Origin: an uncultured Porphyromonadaceae bacterium
Lineage (GTDB): Bacteria > Bacteroidota > Bacteroidia > Bacteroidales > Muribaculaceae
Direction of reading: 5' to 3'
Assembly: GCA_905202215.1 (NCBI GenBank)
Contig: CAJKRG010000001.1
Coordinates: 62,001 to 126,000 of the forward strand
Length of the DNA stretch: 64,000 nt
The notes below the pieces were generated by a model, which did no database searches, had not been told where the DNA came from, and saw only the letters and a list, made by a program, of their open reading frames with translations. Every line of letters starts with the position of its first letter. Position 1 is the stretch's first letter. This document shows positions 1 through 7,338 of this stretch, in pieces. Position numbers and translations under genes: made by a program.

Positions 1-591
1 ACCAAGATCCTGCGCGAGCAAGTCGCAATACGGACGAAGGCTGTCCGGAGAGTTGGTGGTCGCCAAAGCTACGACAGTGGCACCGGCGGCACGGCCGGCT
101 TTAAGGCCATTGAATGAATCCTCGAATACTACACAGTCGGCCGGTGCCATACCCAGATCAGTGGCGCCGAGAAGGTATCCTTCAGGATCGGGTTTGCTGC
201 GTTTTACACGAGAGTCGGTTATTACAGACTTGAAGTAGTTTTCGAAACCGGGATACATGCTGAAAAGGCGTTTCATCTTGATGTCGTTGCTGCTTGTGAC
301 TATGGCAGCCGGTATTCCGGCCTGTCGCAATTTTTCAAGGAAAGGCACAGTATCAGGGAAGAGAGGGTAAGCCATATTGTCTTCGGAGATGGTGAGCATT
401 TCTATAATGGCATTGTGGTCTTCCGGTCTGAAATACGTGCTTAGAATATTGGGTAGGGTGGTGCCTTTTATAATTTTTGCAAAATTGTCGATACCGGTCG
501 GGAAATGGCGTTCGATATCGCTCCATATTTCTGTATATACAGGTTCGGTGTCAATCAGTACTCCGTCGAGGTCAAATAAGGCAGCTTTCAT
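1..591 (-). CDS. HAD-superfamily phosphatase, beta-phosphoglucomutase-like (C-terminus cut by window edge)
   Basis: Reading the minus strand from the ATG at 591 gives 197 residues without a stop up to base 1, so the C-terminus lies outside the window. The start reads MKAALFDLDGVLIDTEP, the HAD motif I with the two catalytic aspartates, followed by a helical cap of the beta-phosphoglucomutase type. Motif II is seen in AAIVTSSND and the late motifs in KPDPEGY and VFEDSFNGLKAG, the usual order for phosphoglucomutase/phosphoglycolate phosphatase-like HADs. These are cytosolic Mg-dependent phosphatases or sugar phosphomutases; the substrate cannot be told from sequence. It lies 11 bp downstream of the yigZ-like gene on the same strand and may be co-transcribed with it. 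Confidence 0.85.
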   Translation of the reverse strand, partial: MKAALFDLDGVLIDTEPVYTEIWSDIERHFPTGIDNFAKIIKGTTLPNILSTYFRPEDHNAIIEMLTISEDNMAYPLFPDTVPFLEKLRQAGIPAAIVTSSNDIKMKRLFSMYPGFENYFKSVITDSRVKRSKPDPEGYLLGATDLGMAPADCVVFEDSFNGLKAGRAAGATVVALATTNSPDSLRPYCDLLAQDLG

Positions 592-602
592 TTCTTGTGT
601 TT

Positions 603-1199
603 TTAATCTTTTATTGATACTCCGTCGATGTCGGAGAGACGGGCACGGAGAACCGCGGCTTCGTCAGCCCGTATCGCAAGAGTTATTTCGCAGGAATTGT
701 CGAAAATCTGACTTCTGATTTCTATCTCGCTGTTTTTGGTCAGTTTCATTACGTCGTTCATGGCAAGATACGGGAATGTAAAACTGATTTCCGCCATATC
801 GTGCCGTTCTATTATTTCAGCTTCGCCGAGGGCCAGACGGGCTGCTTCGCGATAGGCGGCAATCAGACCAGATGTGCCAAGCTTTATTCCACCGAAATAA
901 CGTACTACAACAATCACTATGTCCGTCAGCCCGAAAGAATTTATCTGGCCGAGAATGGGCTTTCCCGCAGTACCGGACGGTTCGCCGTTATCTGAGCTAA
1001 GAAAATGTTCGCGTGCGGAACCGAGCATATATGCCCAGCAAACATGTCTGGCGTCGAAATATTTTTTTGAATACCGTGAGATTATATCTTTCGCTTCCAC
1101 AACAGTTGACACAGGATGGGCAAATGCGAGAAATTTACTCATTTTCTCCTTGAAAATAGCTTCGGTGGGACTTTGGATAGTGTGGTACGTATCGGCCAT
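603..1199 (-). CDS. yigZ: YigZ/IMPACT (UPF0029) family protein
   Basis: A 198-residue protein with the full UPF0029 signature (SSDNGEPSGTAGKP, around residues 68-82) followed by VVRYFGGIKLGTSGL, and a C-terminal ferredoxin-like DUF1949-type domain. Its length matches bacterial YigZ. The family is related to eukaryotic IMPACT, a regulator of translation under stress; the bacterial role is poorly defined, and some members have been annotated as proline dipeptidase-like without firm support. It sits downstream of the cydB terminator and 11 bp upstream of the HAD gene, so these two probably form their own unit. Confidence 0.9.
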   Translation of the reverse strand: MADTYHTIQSPTEAIFKEKMSKFLAFAHPVSTVVEAKDIISRYSKKYFDARHVCWAYMLGSAREHFLSSDNGEPSGTAGKPILGQINSFGLTDIVIVVVRYFGGIKLGTSGLIAAYREAARLALGEAEIIERHDMAEISFTFPYLAMNDVMKLTKNSEIEIRSQIFDNSCEITLAIRADEAAVLRARLSDIDGVSIKD

Positions 1200-1211
1200 G
1201 ACAAAAAAATA

Positions 1212-1243
1212 CCGGCGTCGGGTTGTTTCCGCCCTGACGCCGG
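1212..1243 (-). terminator. Rho-independent terminator after cydB
   Basis: Perfect 8-bp stem CCGGCGTC (1212-1219) with GACGCCGG (1236-1243), extendable inward by G-C pairs. On the minus strand it is followed by a T-rich tract (complement of acaaaaaaat, 1201-1210). It sits just past the cydB stop at 1257, so it should end the cyd transcript before yigZ. Confidence 0.8.
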
Positions 1244-1256
1244 CTGTATTAAGCGG

Positions 1257-2396
1257 TTAATATTGATGTGTGTCGCCCTTGAGTTCGGATTCGCTCATAG
1301 GACGTGCATTCATTTTTGCCCAGACATAGGCTATATATGCCAGTACGAATGGGATGAGAAGAGAAACACAGCTCATTACTGTGAGAGTGAAAAGTGATGA
1401 CGAGCTGTTGGCTATTGTCAGCGACGATGCCGCATCTATGTTGGACGGAAGGTAGGCGGTGCCGTTGTAGCCGGCTATGCAGAAAAGGACAAGTACGACA
1501 ATAAATGCACCGATGCCGGCATACCATATGCCTTCACGCCATGTCTTATCGAATGCACTGCGGAATATGCCGTAAAGAGCCAGAATCACGCCAATGAGAA
1601 GCATTGCCCCGAGCCACCACATGTCCAAAAGGTTGTGCAGATATATGAAGCCTTCCTCCGCAAAACCGTCTTCTGTCTGCCGATAACCGGTCTGAAGCAG
1701 GAGTACAACAAGAAAAGCGACAAAAAGAACAGCAAAGATCAACCCGTTGAAAAGAGTTTTACGTCGCATTTTCATGGTAAATTCGGTGTCGCCTGCGATA
1801 TTATTTATGAAGTAGAGCGATGCCATTGTGCGTGCGAGAAAGAAGACGACAAATCCGAGCAGGAGATTTTTCCAACATATTATCGCTTCCAGGCCGTGTG
1901 TCGGCACCCAGTTGGAGATTACAGGAGCACCGGGATTGAGAAGATTGCTTTTGGCTACGGTAAATTCTCCACCGAAAAACATCATCCCTACAGCGACACC
2001 AAGAAGAACACACCCCACAAGGCCATTGAACATCAGGAATGTATCGTAGGTACGGGTGCCGTATACATTTCCGTGTTTGCGACGGAACTCATAGCTGAAA
2101 GCCTGCACCACAAAGCTCAGAAGTATAAGCATCCACAGCCAGTAGGCACCTCCGAAACTTGTTGAATAGAAGAGAGGGAATGAGGCGAAGAAAGCACCTC
2201 CGAACACCACAAGGGTTGTGAATGTAAGCTCCCACTTCAGCCCGAGTGAATTTACCATCAGCTGGCGCTGATTGTCGCTGACATTGCAATGTAGCATTGA
2301 CTGGCCGCCTTGTACGAAAAGAAGAAACACAAGAGCCGCACCAAGTACCGATATCAGAAGCCACCAATAGGCCTGAAGTATTTCGATTGTATCCAT
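1257..2396 (-). CDS. cydB: Cytochrome bd ubiquinol oxidase subunit II
   Basis: A 379-residue, highly hydrophobic polytopic protein immediately downstream of cydA (14-bp gap). It carries the CydB landmarks: an N-terminal membrane helix beginning EILQAYWWLLISVLG, a loop with YEFRRKHGN, and about eight predicted helices. CydB scaffolds CydA in the inner-membrane terminal oxidase that reduces oxygen with quinol at low oxygen tension, which in anaerobic Bacteroidales supports nanaerobic respiration and oxygen scavenging. The order DUF4492-cydA-cydB is the usual Bacteroidota cyd operon, ended here by the hairpin at 1212-1243. Confidence 0.95.
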   Translation of the reverse strand: MDTIEILQAYWWLLISVLGAALVFLLFVQGGQSMLHCNVSDNQRQLMVNSLGLKWELTFTTLVVFGGAFFASFPLFYSTSFGGAYWLWMLILLSFVVQAFSYEFRRKHGNVYGTRTYDTFLMFNGLVGCVLLGVAVGMMFFGGEFTVAKSNLLNPGAPVISNWVPTHGLEAIICWKNLLLGFVVFFLARTMASLYFINNIAGDTEFTMKMRRKTLFNGLIFAVLFVAFLVVLLLQTGYRQTEDGFAEEGFIYLHNLLDMWWLGAMLLIGVILALYGIFRSAFDKTWREGIWYAGIGAFIVVLVLFCIAGYNGTAYLPSNIDAASSLTIANSSSSLFTLTVMSCVSLLIPFVLAYIAYVWAKMNARPMSESELKGDTHQY

Positions 2397-2410
2397 AACG
2401 ATTATTCTTT

Positions 2411-3976
2411 TTAATGGGTGGGATTTTCGATATCGCCTTTGGAGGCCGATGAAATGTAGCGGAGCATGATGCTGATTTCAGCAATCAGAAGACCGGTAAA
2501 GATTGCAGCGAAAATCCAGAATGTTATCTGAACTGACGATGCGGGAATATCGGAGATTGCGGCAGATATAGGCATAAGATCCTGAATGACCCAGGGCTGT
2601 CGACCGACTTCAGCTACGACCCATCCGGCCTGGCTGCATATCCATACGATGGCTATCGATATAATACCTACCCAATGAAGCCATGCCTTTTCAAGAACTT
2701 CTGTCTTTCGATAGCTTACGAAGAGCATTACAATGAATAACAACAGAAGAAATCCTCCTGAAAATACCATGATGTGGAACGAATAAAATGTCATGCCTAC
2801 GGGCGGAATTGCGGCTTTGGGCGATGGCAGATAGCTGTATCCGAAATATTTGAAATTTTCTTCGACTTCGGATGCCGCTGTTGCGGCTGCTTCGGCGTCG
2901 CCGGTCTGTACGGCTTCGCCGTAGCGTGCGAGCGCTTCGCGCGATTTGGTGCCGAGAGCGATGCGCTCGGCATACGATATGGTGTTTATCGTGTCGCCGT
3001 TCTCATTGATTGCGAATCCGTCTATAAGATCCTGTATTCCGGGAATAAAGCGGTCGCCTTCACCATAGACGAGATAAGACAGACCTTTCGGAATATCTAT
3101 GCTGAACAACATCGGATTGTCGGGAGTGCGCTGATCCTCGCATTTGAGAATGCCGAAACCGACGATATCCTGTCCGACCGAGCCGCGGTACAGACTCTCC
3201 ATCGCCGCCAGTTTCATGGGTTGTACGCGGGAAACTTCGACTGCCGAGCCATGACCGGTCATAAGAGTAAGGAGGATACCTGCGAAACCTACCCAGGCGC
3301 CGATTTTCAGCGAGCTTTTGGCCGCTTCGACGTTACGTTTGCGCCAGAGGAGCCAGCAGCTGACACCTATTACGAAGACGCCTGCAAGACACCATCCGCT
3401 GAATACTGCATGGAAGAATTTATTTACCGGAACAGGATTGAAAGCAACTTCCCAGAAATTGTCCATTACGTTCCTCATCTGTGCCGGATCAAATTTCATG
3501 CCGACAGGATTCTGCATCCATGCATTGGCCACAAGAATCCATAGTGCAGACAAGGAAACACCAAGAGCGGTAAGCCATGTGGCTGTGAGATGGAAGCGTT
3601 TGCTTACGCGGTTCCAGCCAAAAAACATCACAGCAACAAATGTCGCTTCCATGAAGAATGCCACGATGCCTTCGATGGCGAGTGGGGCACCGAAAATATC
3701 GCCTACAAACCAGCTGTAATTCGACCAGTTGGTGCCGAATTCGAATTCAAGTATCAGACCCGTGGCTACTCCGCAGGCAAAGTTGATGCCGAAGAGTGTC
3801 ATCCAGAATTTTGTGATTCCTTTCCATTTGGGCTGTCCTGTCCGCACGTAGATGGTTTCCATTACGGCGACGATAAGCGAAAGTCCTATCGTCAGCGGAA
3901 CGAAGAGCCAGTGATACATGGCTGTAAGGGCGAATTGCGCCCTTGACCAGTCTACTACTCCTAATAAGTCGTTCAT
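2411..3976 (-). CDS. cydA: Cytochrome bd ubiquinol oxidase subunit I
   Basis: A 521-residue subunit with about nine helices. The ATG at 3976 is chosen rather than an upstream in-frame ATG because MNDLLGVVDWSRAQFALT is the classical CydA start and lies just after the DUF4492 stop. Residue His22 in MYHWLFVPLTIG is the expected high-spin heme ligand; the KFFHAVF helix carries the second His position, and GRQPW closes the quinol-binding Q-loop region. It oxidises quinol and passes electrons via hemes b558, b595 and d to oxygen. It lies 2 bp from the DUF4492 gene and 14 bp before cydB, in one operon. Confidence 0.96.
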   Translation of the reverse strand: MNDLLGVVDWSRAQFALTAMYHWLFVPLTIGLSLIVAVMETIYVRTGQPKWKGITKFWMTLFGINFACGVATGLILEFEFGTNWSNYSWFVGDIFGAPLAIEGIVAFFMEATFVAVMFFGWNRVSKRFHLTATWLTALGVSLSALWILVANAWMQNPVGMKFDPAQMRNVMDNFWEVAFNPVPVNKFFHAVFSGWCLAGVFVIGVSCWLLWRKRNVEAAKSSLKIGAWVGFAGILLTLMTGHGSAVEVSRVQPMKLAAMESLYRGSVGQDIVGFGILKCEDQRTPDNPMLFSIDIPKGLSYLVYGEGDRFIPGIQDLIDGFAINENGDTINTISYAERIALGTKSREALARYGEAVQTGDAEAAATAASEVEENFKYFGYSYLPSPKAAIPPVGMTFYSFHIMVFSGGFLLLLFIVMLFVSYRKTEVLEKAWLHWVGIISIAIVWICSQAGWVVAEVGRQPWVIQDLMPISAAISDIPASSVQITFWIFAAIFTGLLIAEISIMLRYISSASKGDIENPTH

Positions 3977-3977
3977 A

Positions 3978-4214
3978 TTAATGTGTTTTTGTTGGTTGAA
4001 GCGTGGGGGCTGTAAGTGCCGAGCGGACTGCATCGGCGCGTTGTTCGTCGGTGTCGTAATTTGCCGACAGAATGTCGGGGAAAAAGAATAGCTTCAGTAC
4101 CAGAAAGAAAATCACGATCTTAGCAAAGATAAGAAGCCATAGTTTTTTACCTATGGTCATGGATCTGAAACCATCGGCATACATGGAATATGCTTTGCTG
4201 AAGAAACCGGACAT
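3978..4214 (-). CDS. DUF4492 small membrane protein of the cyd operon
   Basis: A 78-residue protein with one strongly hydrophobic helix (KLWLLIFAKIVIFFLVLKLF, about residues 24-43) after an amphipathic N-terminus. The sequence fits DUF4492, a family found almost only directly upstream of cydA in Bacteroidota. Its stop is adjacent to the cydA start, so the two are probably translationally linked. By position it may be an accessory subunit or assembly factor of cytochrome bd, comparable in role to CydX/CydH elsewhere, but that is inference; no sequence similarity to CydX is claimed. Confidence 0.85.
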   Translation of the reverse strand: MSGFFSKAYSMYADGFRSMTIGKKLWLLIFAKIVIFFLVLKLFFFPDILSANYDTDEQRADAVRSALTAPTLQPTKTH

Positions 4215-4224
4215 TTTTATGGTA

Positions 4225-4875
4225 TTATTTGAGATAAGGATTGTATTGCTTTTCGGTGCCTACGGTTGTGAATTGATCGTGACCGGGCAATACTTTGGTA
4301 TCTTCAGGAAGTGTCATTATTTTTTTGTCGATGCTCTCCAGAAGAGTATTGAGATTGCCGCCTGGAAGATCGGTGCGTCCTATCGAATGCCGGAACAAAG
4401 CATCTCCCGAAATGATAAAACCTCCGTCGGGGCTGTAGAGGGCAATACTGCCCGGAGAATGGCCGGGCACGTGAAGCACATGCAGCTCATACTTGCCCAC
4501 ACTGACAGTATCGCCGTCTTTCAGAGGTACGTCGACAGCGACTTTGCCGGCATTGCCTGTAAGGCGTATGCCGAAACGGGCGGCCTGTTCGGCAAGCGTA
4601 TCGCCTAAGAAAATATCGTCGGGATGTGCGGCGACCTTCACTCCGTATTTGTCACGGACATAGTTGTCGCCGAAGCAATGGTCGAGATGGAGATGTGTAT
4701 TGACAATCTGAGTCAACGTTAGGTGCTTGTCTTTTATATATTTGTCGAATTCTTCGCGCTCGCTGCTGTCGATCATGCCCGGATCTACCGCAATTGCCTG
4801 AGCTGTTTCACTGTCGGAAATTACAAAGGCGCTTACTGCGAAGGGGTTGAAGCAAAATTGTTTGACATTGATCAT
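4225..4875 (-). CDS. Metallo-beta-lactamase-fold hydrolase, glyoxalase II-like
   Basis: A 216-residue protein with the HxHxDH metal motif in NTHLHLDHCFG, a second-ligand segment in VPGHSPGS, the SGDALF aspartate and a C-terminal LPGHDQFTT histidine. This is the full ligand set of a dinuclear Zn/Fe hydrolase in the glyoxalase II branch. Likely substrates are thioesters such as S-lactoyl-type conjugates, but the branch also contains persulfide dioxygenase-like and uncharacterised enzymes. The start ATG overlaps the rsmG stop (ATGA, 4872-4875), so it is translationally coupled to rsmG. Confidence 0.9.
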   Translation of the reverse strand: MINVKQFCFNPFAVSAFVISDSETAQAIAVDPGMIDSSEREEFDKYIKDKHLTLTQIVNTHLHLDHCFGDNYVRDKYGVKVAAHPDDIFLGDTLAEQAARFGIRLTGNAGKVAVDVPLKDGDTVSVGKYELHVLHVPGHSPGSIALYSPDGGFIISGDALFRHSIGRTDLPGGNLNTLLESIDKKIMTLPEDTKVLPGHDQFTTVGTEKQYNPYLK

Positions 4876-5519
4876 AGCGGTACGTATATTATTTCTTTTG
4901 TTTCAAAACATGCTTCGTTGAAAAAGTCGGTGACCGGTATTTCGATCACGGCCCGATCGCCTGCGGCGGCAATTTCGTCATTTAGATCGCCTCCTTTGAG
5001 ACAAACAAGTCCGGGTGAATAACGGTTTTTGTGTTTTGTCGAACGCAGTGTATTTTTTTGTGCTATTTTGACAAGGCCATCAAGAACCATTACTGCACGA
5101 CTGACTACAAAATCAAATTTTTTATGACATTCGCCGGCATCACCATGCTGGAAAGTCACGTTTTTCAGACCGAGGGCGGCAGCTATTTCTGAAGCTACTT
5201 TGATTTTCTTGCCGATTCTGTCGATAAGATGAAAACGACATTCTGGATACATTACCGCGAGGGGGATTCCGGGGAAACCACCTCCTGTGCCAAGGTCGAG
5301 AATCTCCGTTCCCGGGCACAGCTCGCCAAAAAATGCCGCAATTGCCAGAGAATGAAGTATATGTCGCGAGAAAATGTTGCCGATGTCGGCACGGGACACT
5401 ACATTGATCTTAGTATTCCATTCGGCATAAAGTATCTCCATTTGCCCGAACGCATCGAGCTGTTCTTGCGAAAGAGAGGGAAAGTATTTAAGGAGCGTTG
5501 CGGTGTTGTCTGATATCAT
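4872..5519 (-). CDS. rsmG: 16S rRNA (guanine527-N7)-methyltransferase
   Basis: A 215-residue SAM-dependent methyltransferase. The start at 5519 (MISDNTATLLKYFP) is preferred to an in-frame ATG 57 bp upstream because family members begin near this point and because a -7 box at 5574-5581 predicts a transcript start just upstream. The SAM-binding glycine motif is DLGTGGGFPGIPL, preceded by the RsmG-type RHILHSL segment. RsmG methylates N7 of G527 in 16S rRNA; its loss is known to give low-level streptomycin resistance in other bacteria. It is coupled by ATGA to the downstream hydrolase gene. Confidence 0.93.
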   Translation of the reverse strand: MISDNTATLLKYFPSLSQEQLDAFGQMEILYAEWNTKINVVSRADIGNIFSRHILHSLAIAAFFGELCPGTEILDLGTGGGFPGIPLAVMYPECRFHLIDRIGKKIKVASEIAAALGLKNVTFQHGDAGECHKKFDFVVSRAVMVLDGLVKIAQKNTLRSTKHKNRYSPGLVCLKGGDLNDEIAAAGDRAVIEIPVTDFFNEACFETKEIIYVPL

Positions 5520-5573
5520 GATGGCAGGGAACAAAGGGCCGTAGCCGTATGTTGTTAAATCAAGAAAGTATTG

Positions 5574-5601
5574 CAAATTTAAGCTTTAATGCCGACATTT
5601 G
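5574..5601 (-). promoter_or_regulatory. Bacteroidota-type promoter for rsmG operon
   Basis: Read on the minus strand, TAAATTTG (complement of 5574-5581) matches the -7 consensus TAnnTTTG. A TTG lies 20 bp further upstream (complement of caa at 5602-5604). The predicted transcript start is near 5567, leaving a leader of about 48 nt to the rsmG ATG. Confidence 0.6.
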
Positions 5602-5633
5602 CAATCTATAAACATAAAACACACATAATAATT

Positions 5634-6470
5634 ATGATAAAGCTCGGGAAATATCAGACTCTCTCAGTGTCACGTTCAGTTGATTTTGGTGTCTACCTTC
5701 ATGAAGATGGTGACTCAAAGGAGGTTCTTTTGCCTGCACGATATGTGCCGGAAAATCTAAAGCCGGGCGATTCCATTGACGTTTTCATATACAACGATTC
5801 GGAGGATCGGCTCGTTGCCACAACAGAGCATCCCTATGCAACCGTCGGTCAGTTCGCTTTTCTGGAGGTAAAGGAAGTAAACGATGTCGGCGCATTTATT
5901 GATTGGGGACTGATTGCGAAAGACCTTCTTGTTCCATATGGAGAGCAGAGGGTGAAAATGCGTCGCGGCGGTATCTACTTAGTGTATATCTATGTGGATA
6001 AAACGACCGACCGCATAGTGGCCTCGGCTCGCATTGATCGTTTCCTCGGGAACGTTTTTCCTGACTATAAGCCGGGAGACAAGGTCGAGGCTCTTGTATA
6101 TGAGCACACTGAGATAGGATATAAGGCCATTGTAAACAATTTGCACAGGGGTATGATATATATGAATGAGATATATCGTCCTATTGAACTTGAAGAGAAT
6201 ATAAAGGCTTTCGTCAAGCGAGTGCGCCCTGACGGTAAAATAGATCTGACACTCAATGATATATCTGCTCGAAGAACAGCTACTCTCTCGGAGGATATAC
6301 TCGAATATCTTCACCGTCCGGATGCCGGTCCGGTCAGCGATAAATCATCGCCAGAGCGTATCCAGATGATTTTCAATTGCAGCAAAAAAGACTTTAAAAA
6401 GGCTGTCGGCCATCTCTATCGGGAGCGCAAAATTGCTCTTGCAGTCGACGGCACCATCACACTTGTCTGA
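5634..6470 (+). CDS. S1 RNA-binding domain protein, CvfB/YitL-like
   Basis: A 278-residue protein made of tandem S1-like beta-barrels and a C-terminal winged-helix-like segment, the architecture and length of CvfB. The start at 5634 (MIKLGKYQTLSV) is preferred to an in-frame ATG 45 bp upstream because the family begins with this strand and the upstream codons are not conserved-looking. S1 signatures include AFLEVKEVNDVGAFIDWGL and RPDGKIDLTLND. The C-terminal part (SKKDFKKAVGHLYRE) is the typical CvfB winged helix. CvfB affects virulence gene expression in staphylococci through RNA binding; the role in Bacteroidales is unknown. It is transcribed divergently from rsmG. Confidence 0.85.
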   Translation: MIKLGKYQTLSVSRSVDFGVYLHEDGDSKEVLLPARYVPENLKPGDSIDVFIYNDSEDRLVATTEHPYATVGQFAFLEVKEVNDVGAFIDWGLIAKDLLVPYGEQRVKMRRGGIYLVYIYVDKTTDRIVASARIDRFLGNVFPDYKPGDKVEALVYEHTEIGYKAIVNNLHRGMIYMNEIYRPIELEENIKAFVKRVRPDGKIDLTLNDISARRTATLSEDILEYLHRPDAGPVSDKSSPERIQMIFNCSKKDFKKAVGHLYRERKIALAVDGTITLV

Positions 6471-6478
6471 ACCGCCGC

Positions 6479-7201
6479 TTACAGGCGCTTTTTTCGCAAG
6501 GCCCGAAGTTCATTCTTGAGTTCCGGGCTTATTCGGTATGAATCAATGCATTTTTGAATTGCGCGGTGTAGTGTGATGTCATCTACAGGACGTGTACGCA
6601 GCCATGCGACTCCACGTTCCGGAAATCTTACGATCAATACGGAAATAGCCCATGCTACTGCCATCGAAACATAATATCCTTTATGCTGAATCTCAGAGAA
6701 CAGATGCATTATATCTTCCAGATATGTTTCGGTCAGGTAGTACTGCATGAGCATTACTACGCCGAAGCGTACCTCATATTCAGCTTCGCTGCCAAGCCAC
6801 GATACGAGCCAGTCATATATTTTGGCTGTATCGCTGTCTATAAACTTCTGGCGCCCGGAAAAAGTGAAAGTGTCGCAAACCGACCATGAATTGATTTTGC
6901 GCACAAATTCCGATACTTTGCCAAGATAAGAGTCGGTATCGTTAACCGGTATAAGCCCTAAAACCATTCCGTGGAGCATGCGTTCTTCCATATAGAAGTC
7001 GCCTGGCGACGAAAGGTAGGAATTGTAGTCGTTTTTGGCGATTTCTGCTGCAAGTTTTCTAAGATCCGGCACGCGGAGTCCCAAAATGTTGGCAACGCCG
7101 GGATTGAGTTTTGCCGCAAATATCTTGTTGCCTTTTGCCTGAAGCGAAAGAAGCCGCTCGCGCACGGTCGTTCCATCGGATAGCCGGTAGCCTGTATTCA
7201 T
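6479..7201 (-). CDS. DNA alkylation repair protein (AlkD-like HEAT-repeat glycosylase family)
   Basis: A 240-residue all-helical protein fitting the DNA alkylation repair (AlkC/AlkD-like) family. Visible landmarks are LRVPDLRKLAAEIAK near residue 50, YEVRFGVVMLMQYY near residue 145 and YYVSMAVAWAISVL near residue 180; these are helix pairs of the ALK/HEAT repeats. AlkD-type enzymes excise N3- and N7-alkylpurines without base flipping. The call is at family level; substrate preference is not determinable. Its ATG overlaps the stop of the upstream small gene (ATGA at 7198-7201), making it the last member of a long coupled gene chain. Confidence 0.88.
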   Translation of the reverse strand: MNTGYRLSDGTTVRERLLSLQAKGNKIFAAKLNPGVANILGLRVPDLRKLAAEIAKNDYNSYLSSPGDFYMEERMLHGMVLGLIPVNDTDSYLGKVSEFVRKINSWSVCDTFTFSGRQKFIDSDTAKIYDWLVSWLGSEAEYEVRFGVVMLMQYYLTETYLEDIMHLFSEIQHKGYYVSMAVAWAISVLIVRFPERGVAWLRTRPVDDITLHRAIQKCIDSYRISPELKNELRALRKKRL

Positions 7202-7338
7202 TTTTTACGCGGATTTTTACAGCAGTTTCTGACCGAACAGGAATTGCATGGATTCTTTCTCGATTTGATGAACATACGGACAGCCATTGCGATACATGCT
7301 CCGACTGCTATTATCACGATAAGCCACTGGACTGTCAT
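7198..7338 (-). CDS. Small Cys-rich membrane protein, FeoB-associated-like
   Basis: A 46-residue protein. The ATG at 7338 is used because it overlaps the topB stop (ATGA) and starts directly at a hydrophobic helix (VQWLIVIIAVGACIAMAVRM). The tail carries a CNSCSVRNCC cluster after a basic linker, the pattern of FeoB-associated Cys-rich membrane proteins. Those proteins usually sit next to the ferrous iron transporter FeoB, but no feo gene is in this window; here the gene is locked between topB and alkD by two ATGA overlaps. A role in metal handling or metal/redox sensing is possible but not shown. Confidence 0.7.
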   Translation of the reverse strand: MTVQWLIVIIAVGACIAMAVRMFIKSRKNPCNSCSVRNCCKNPRKK

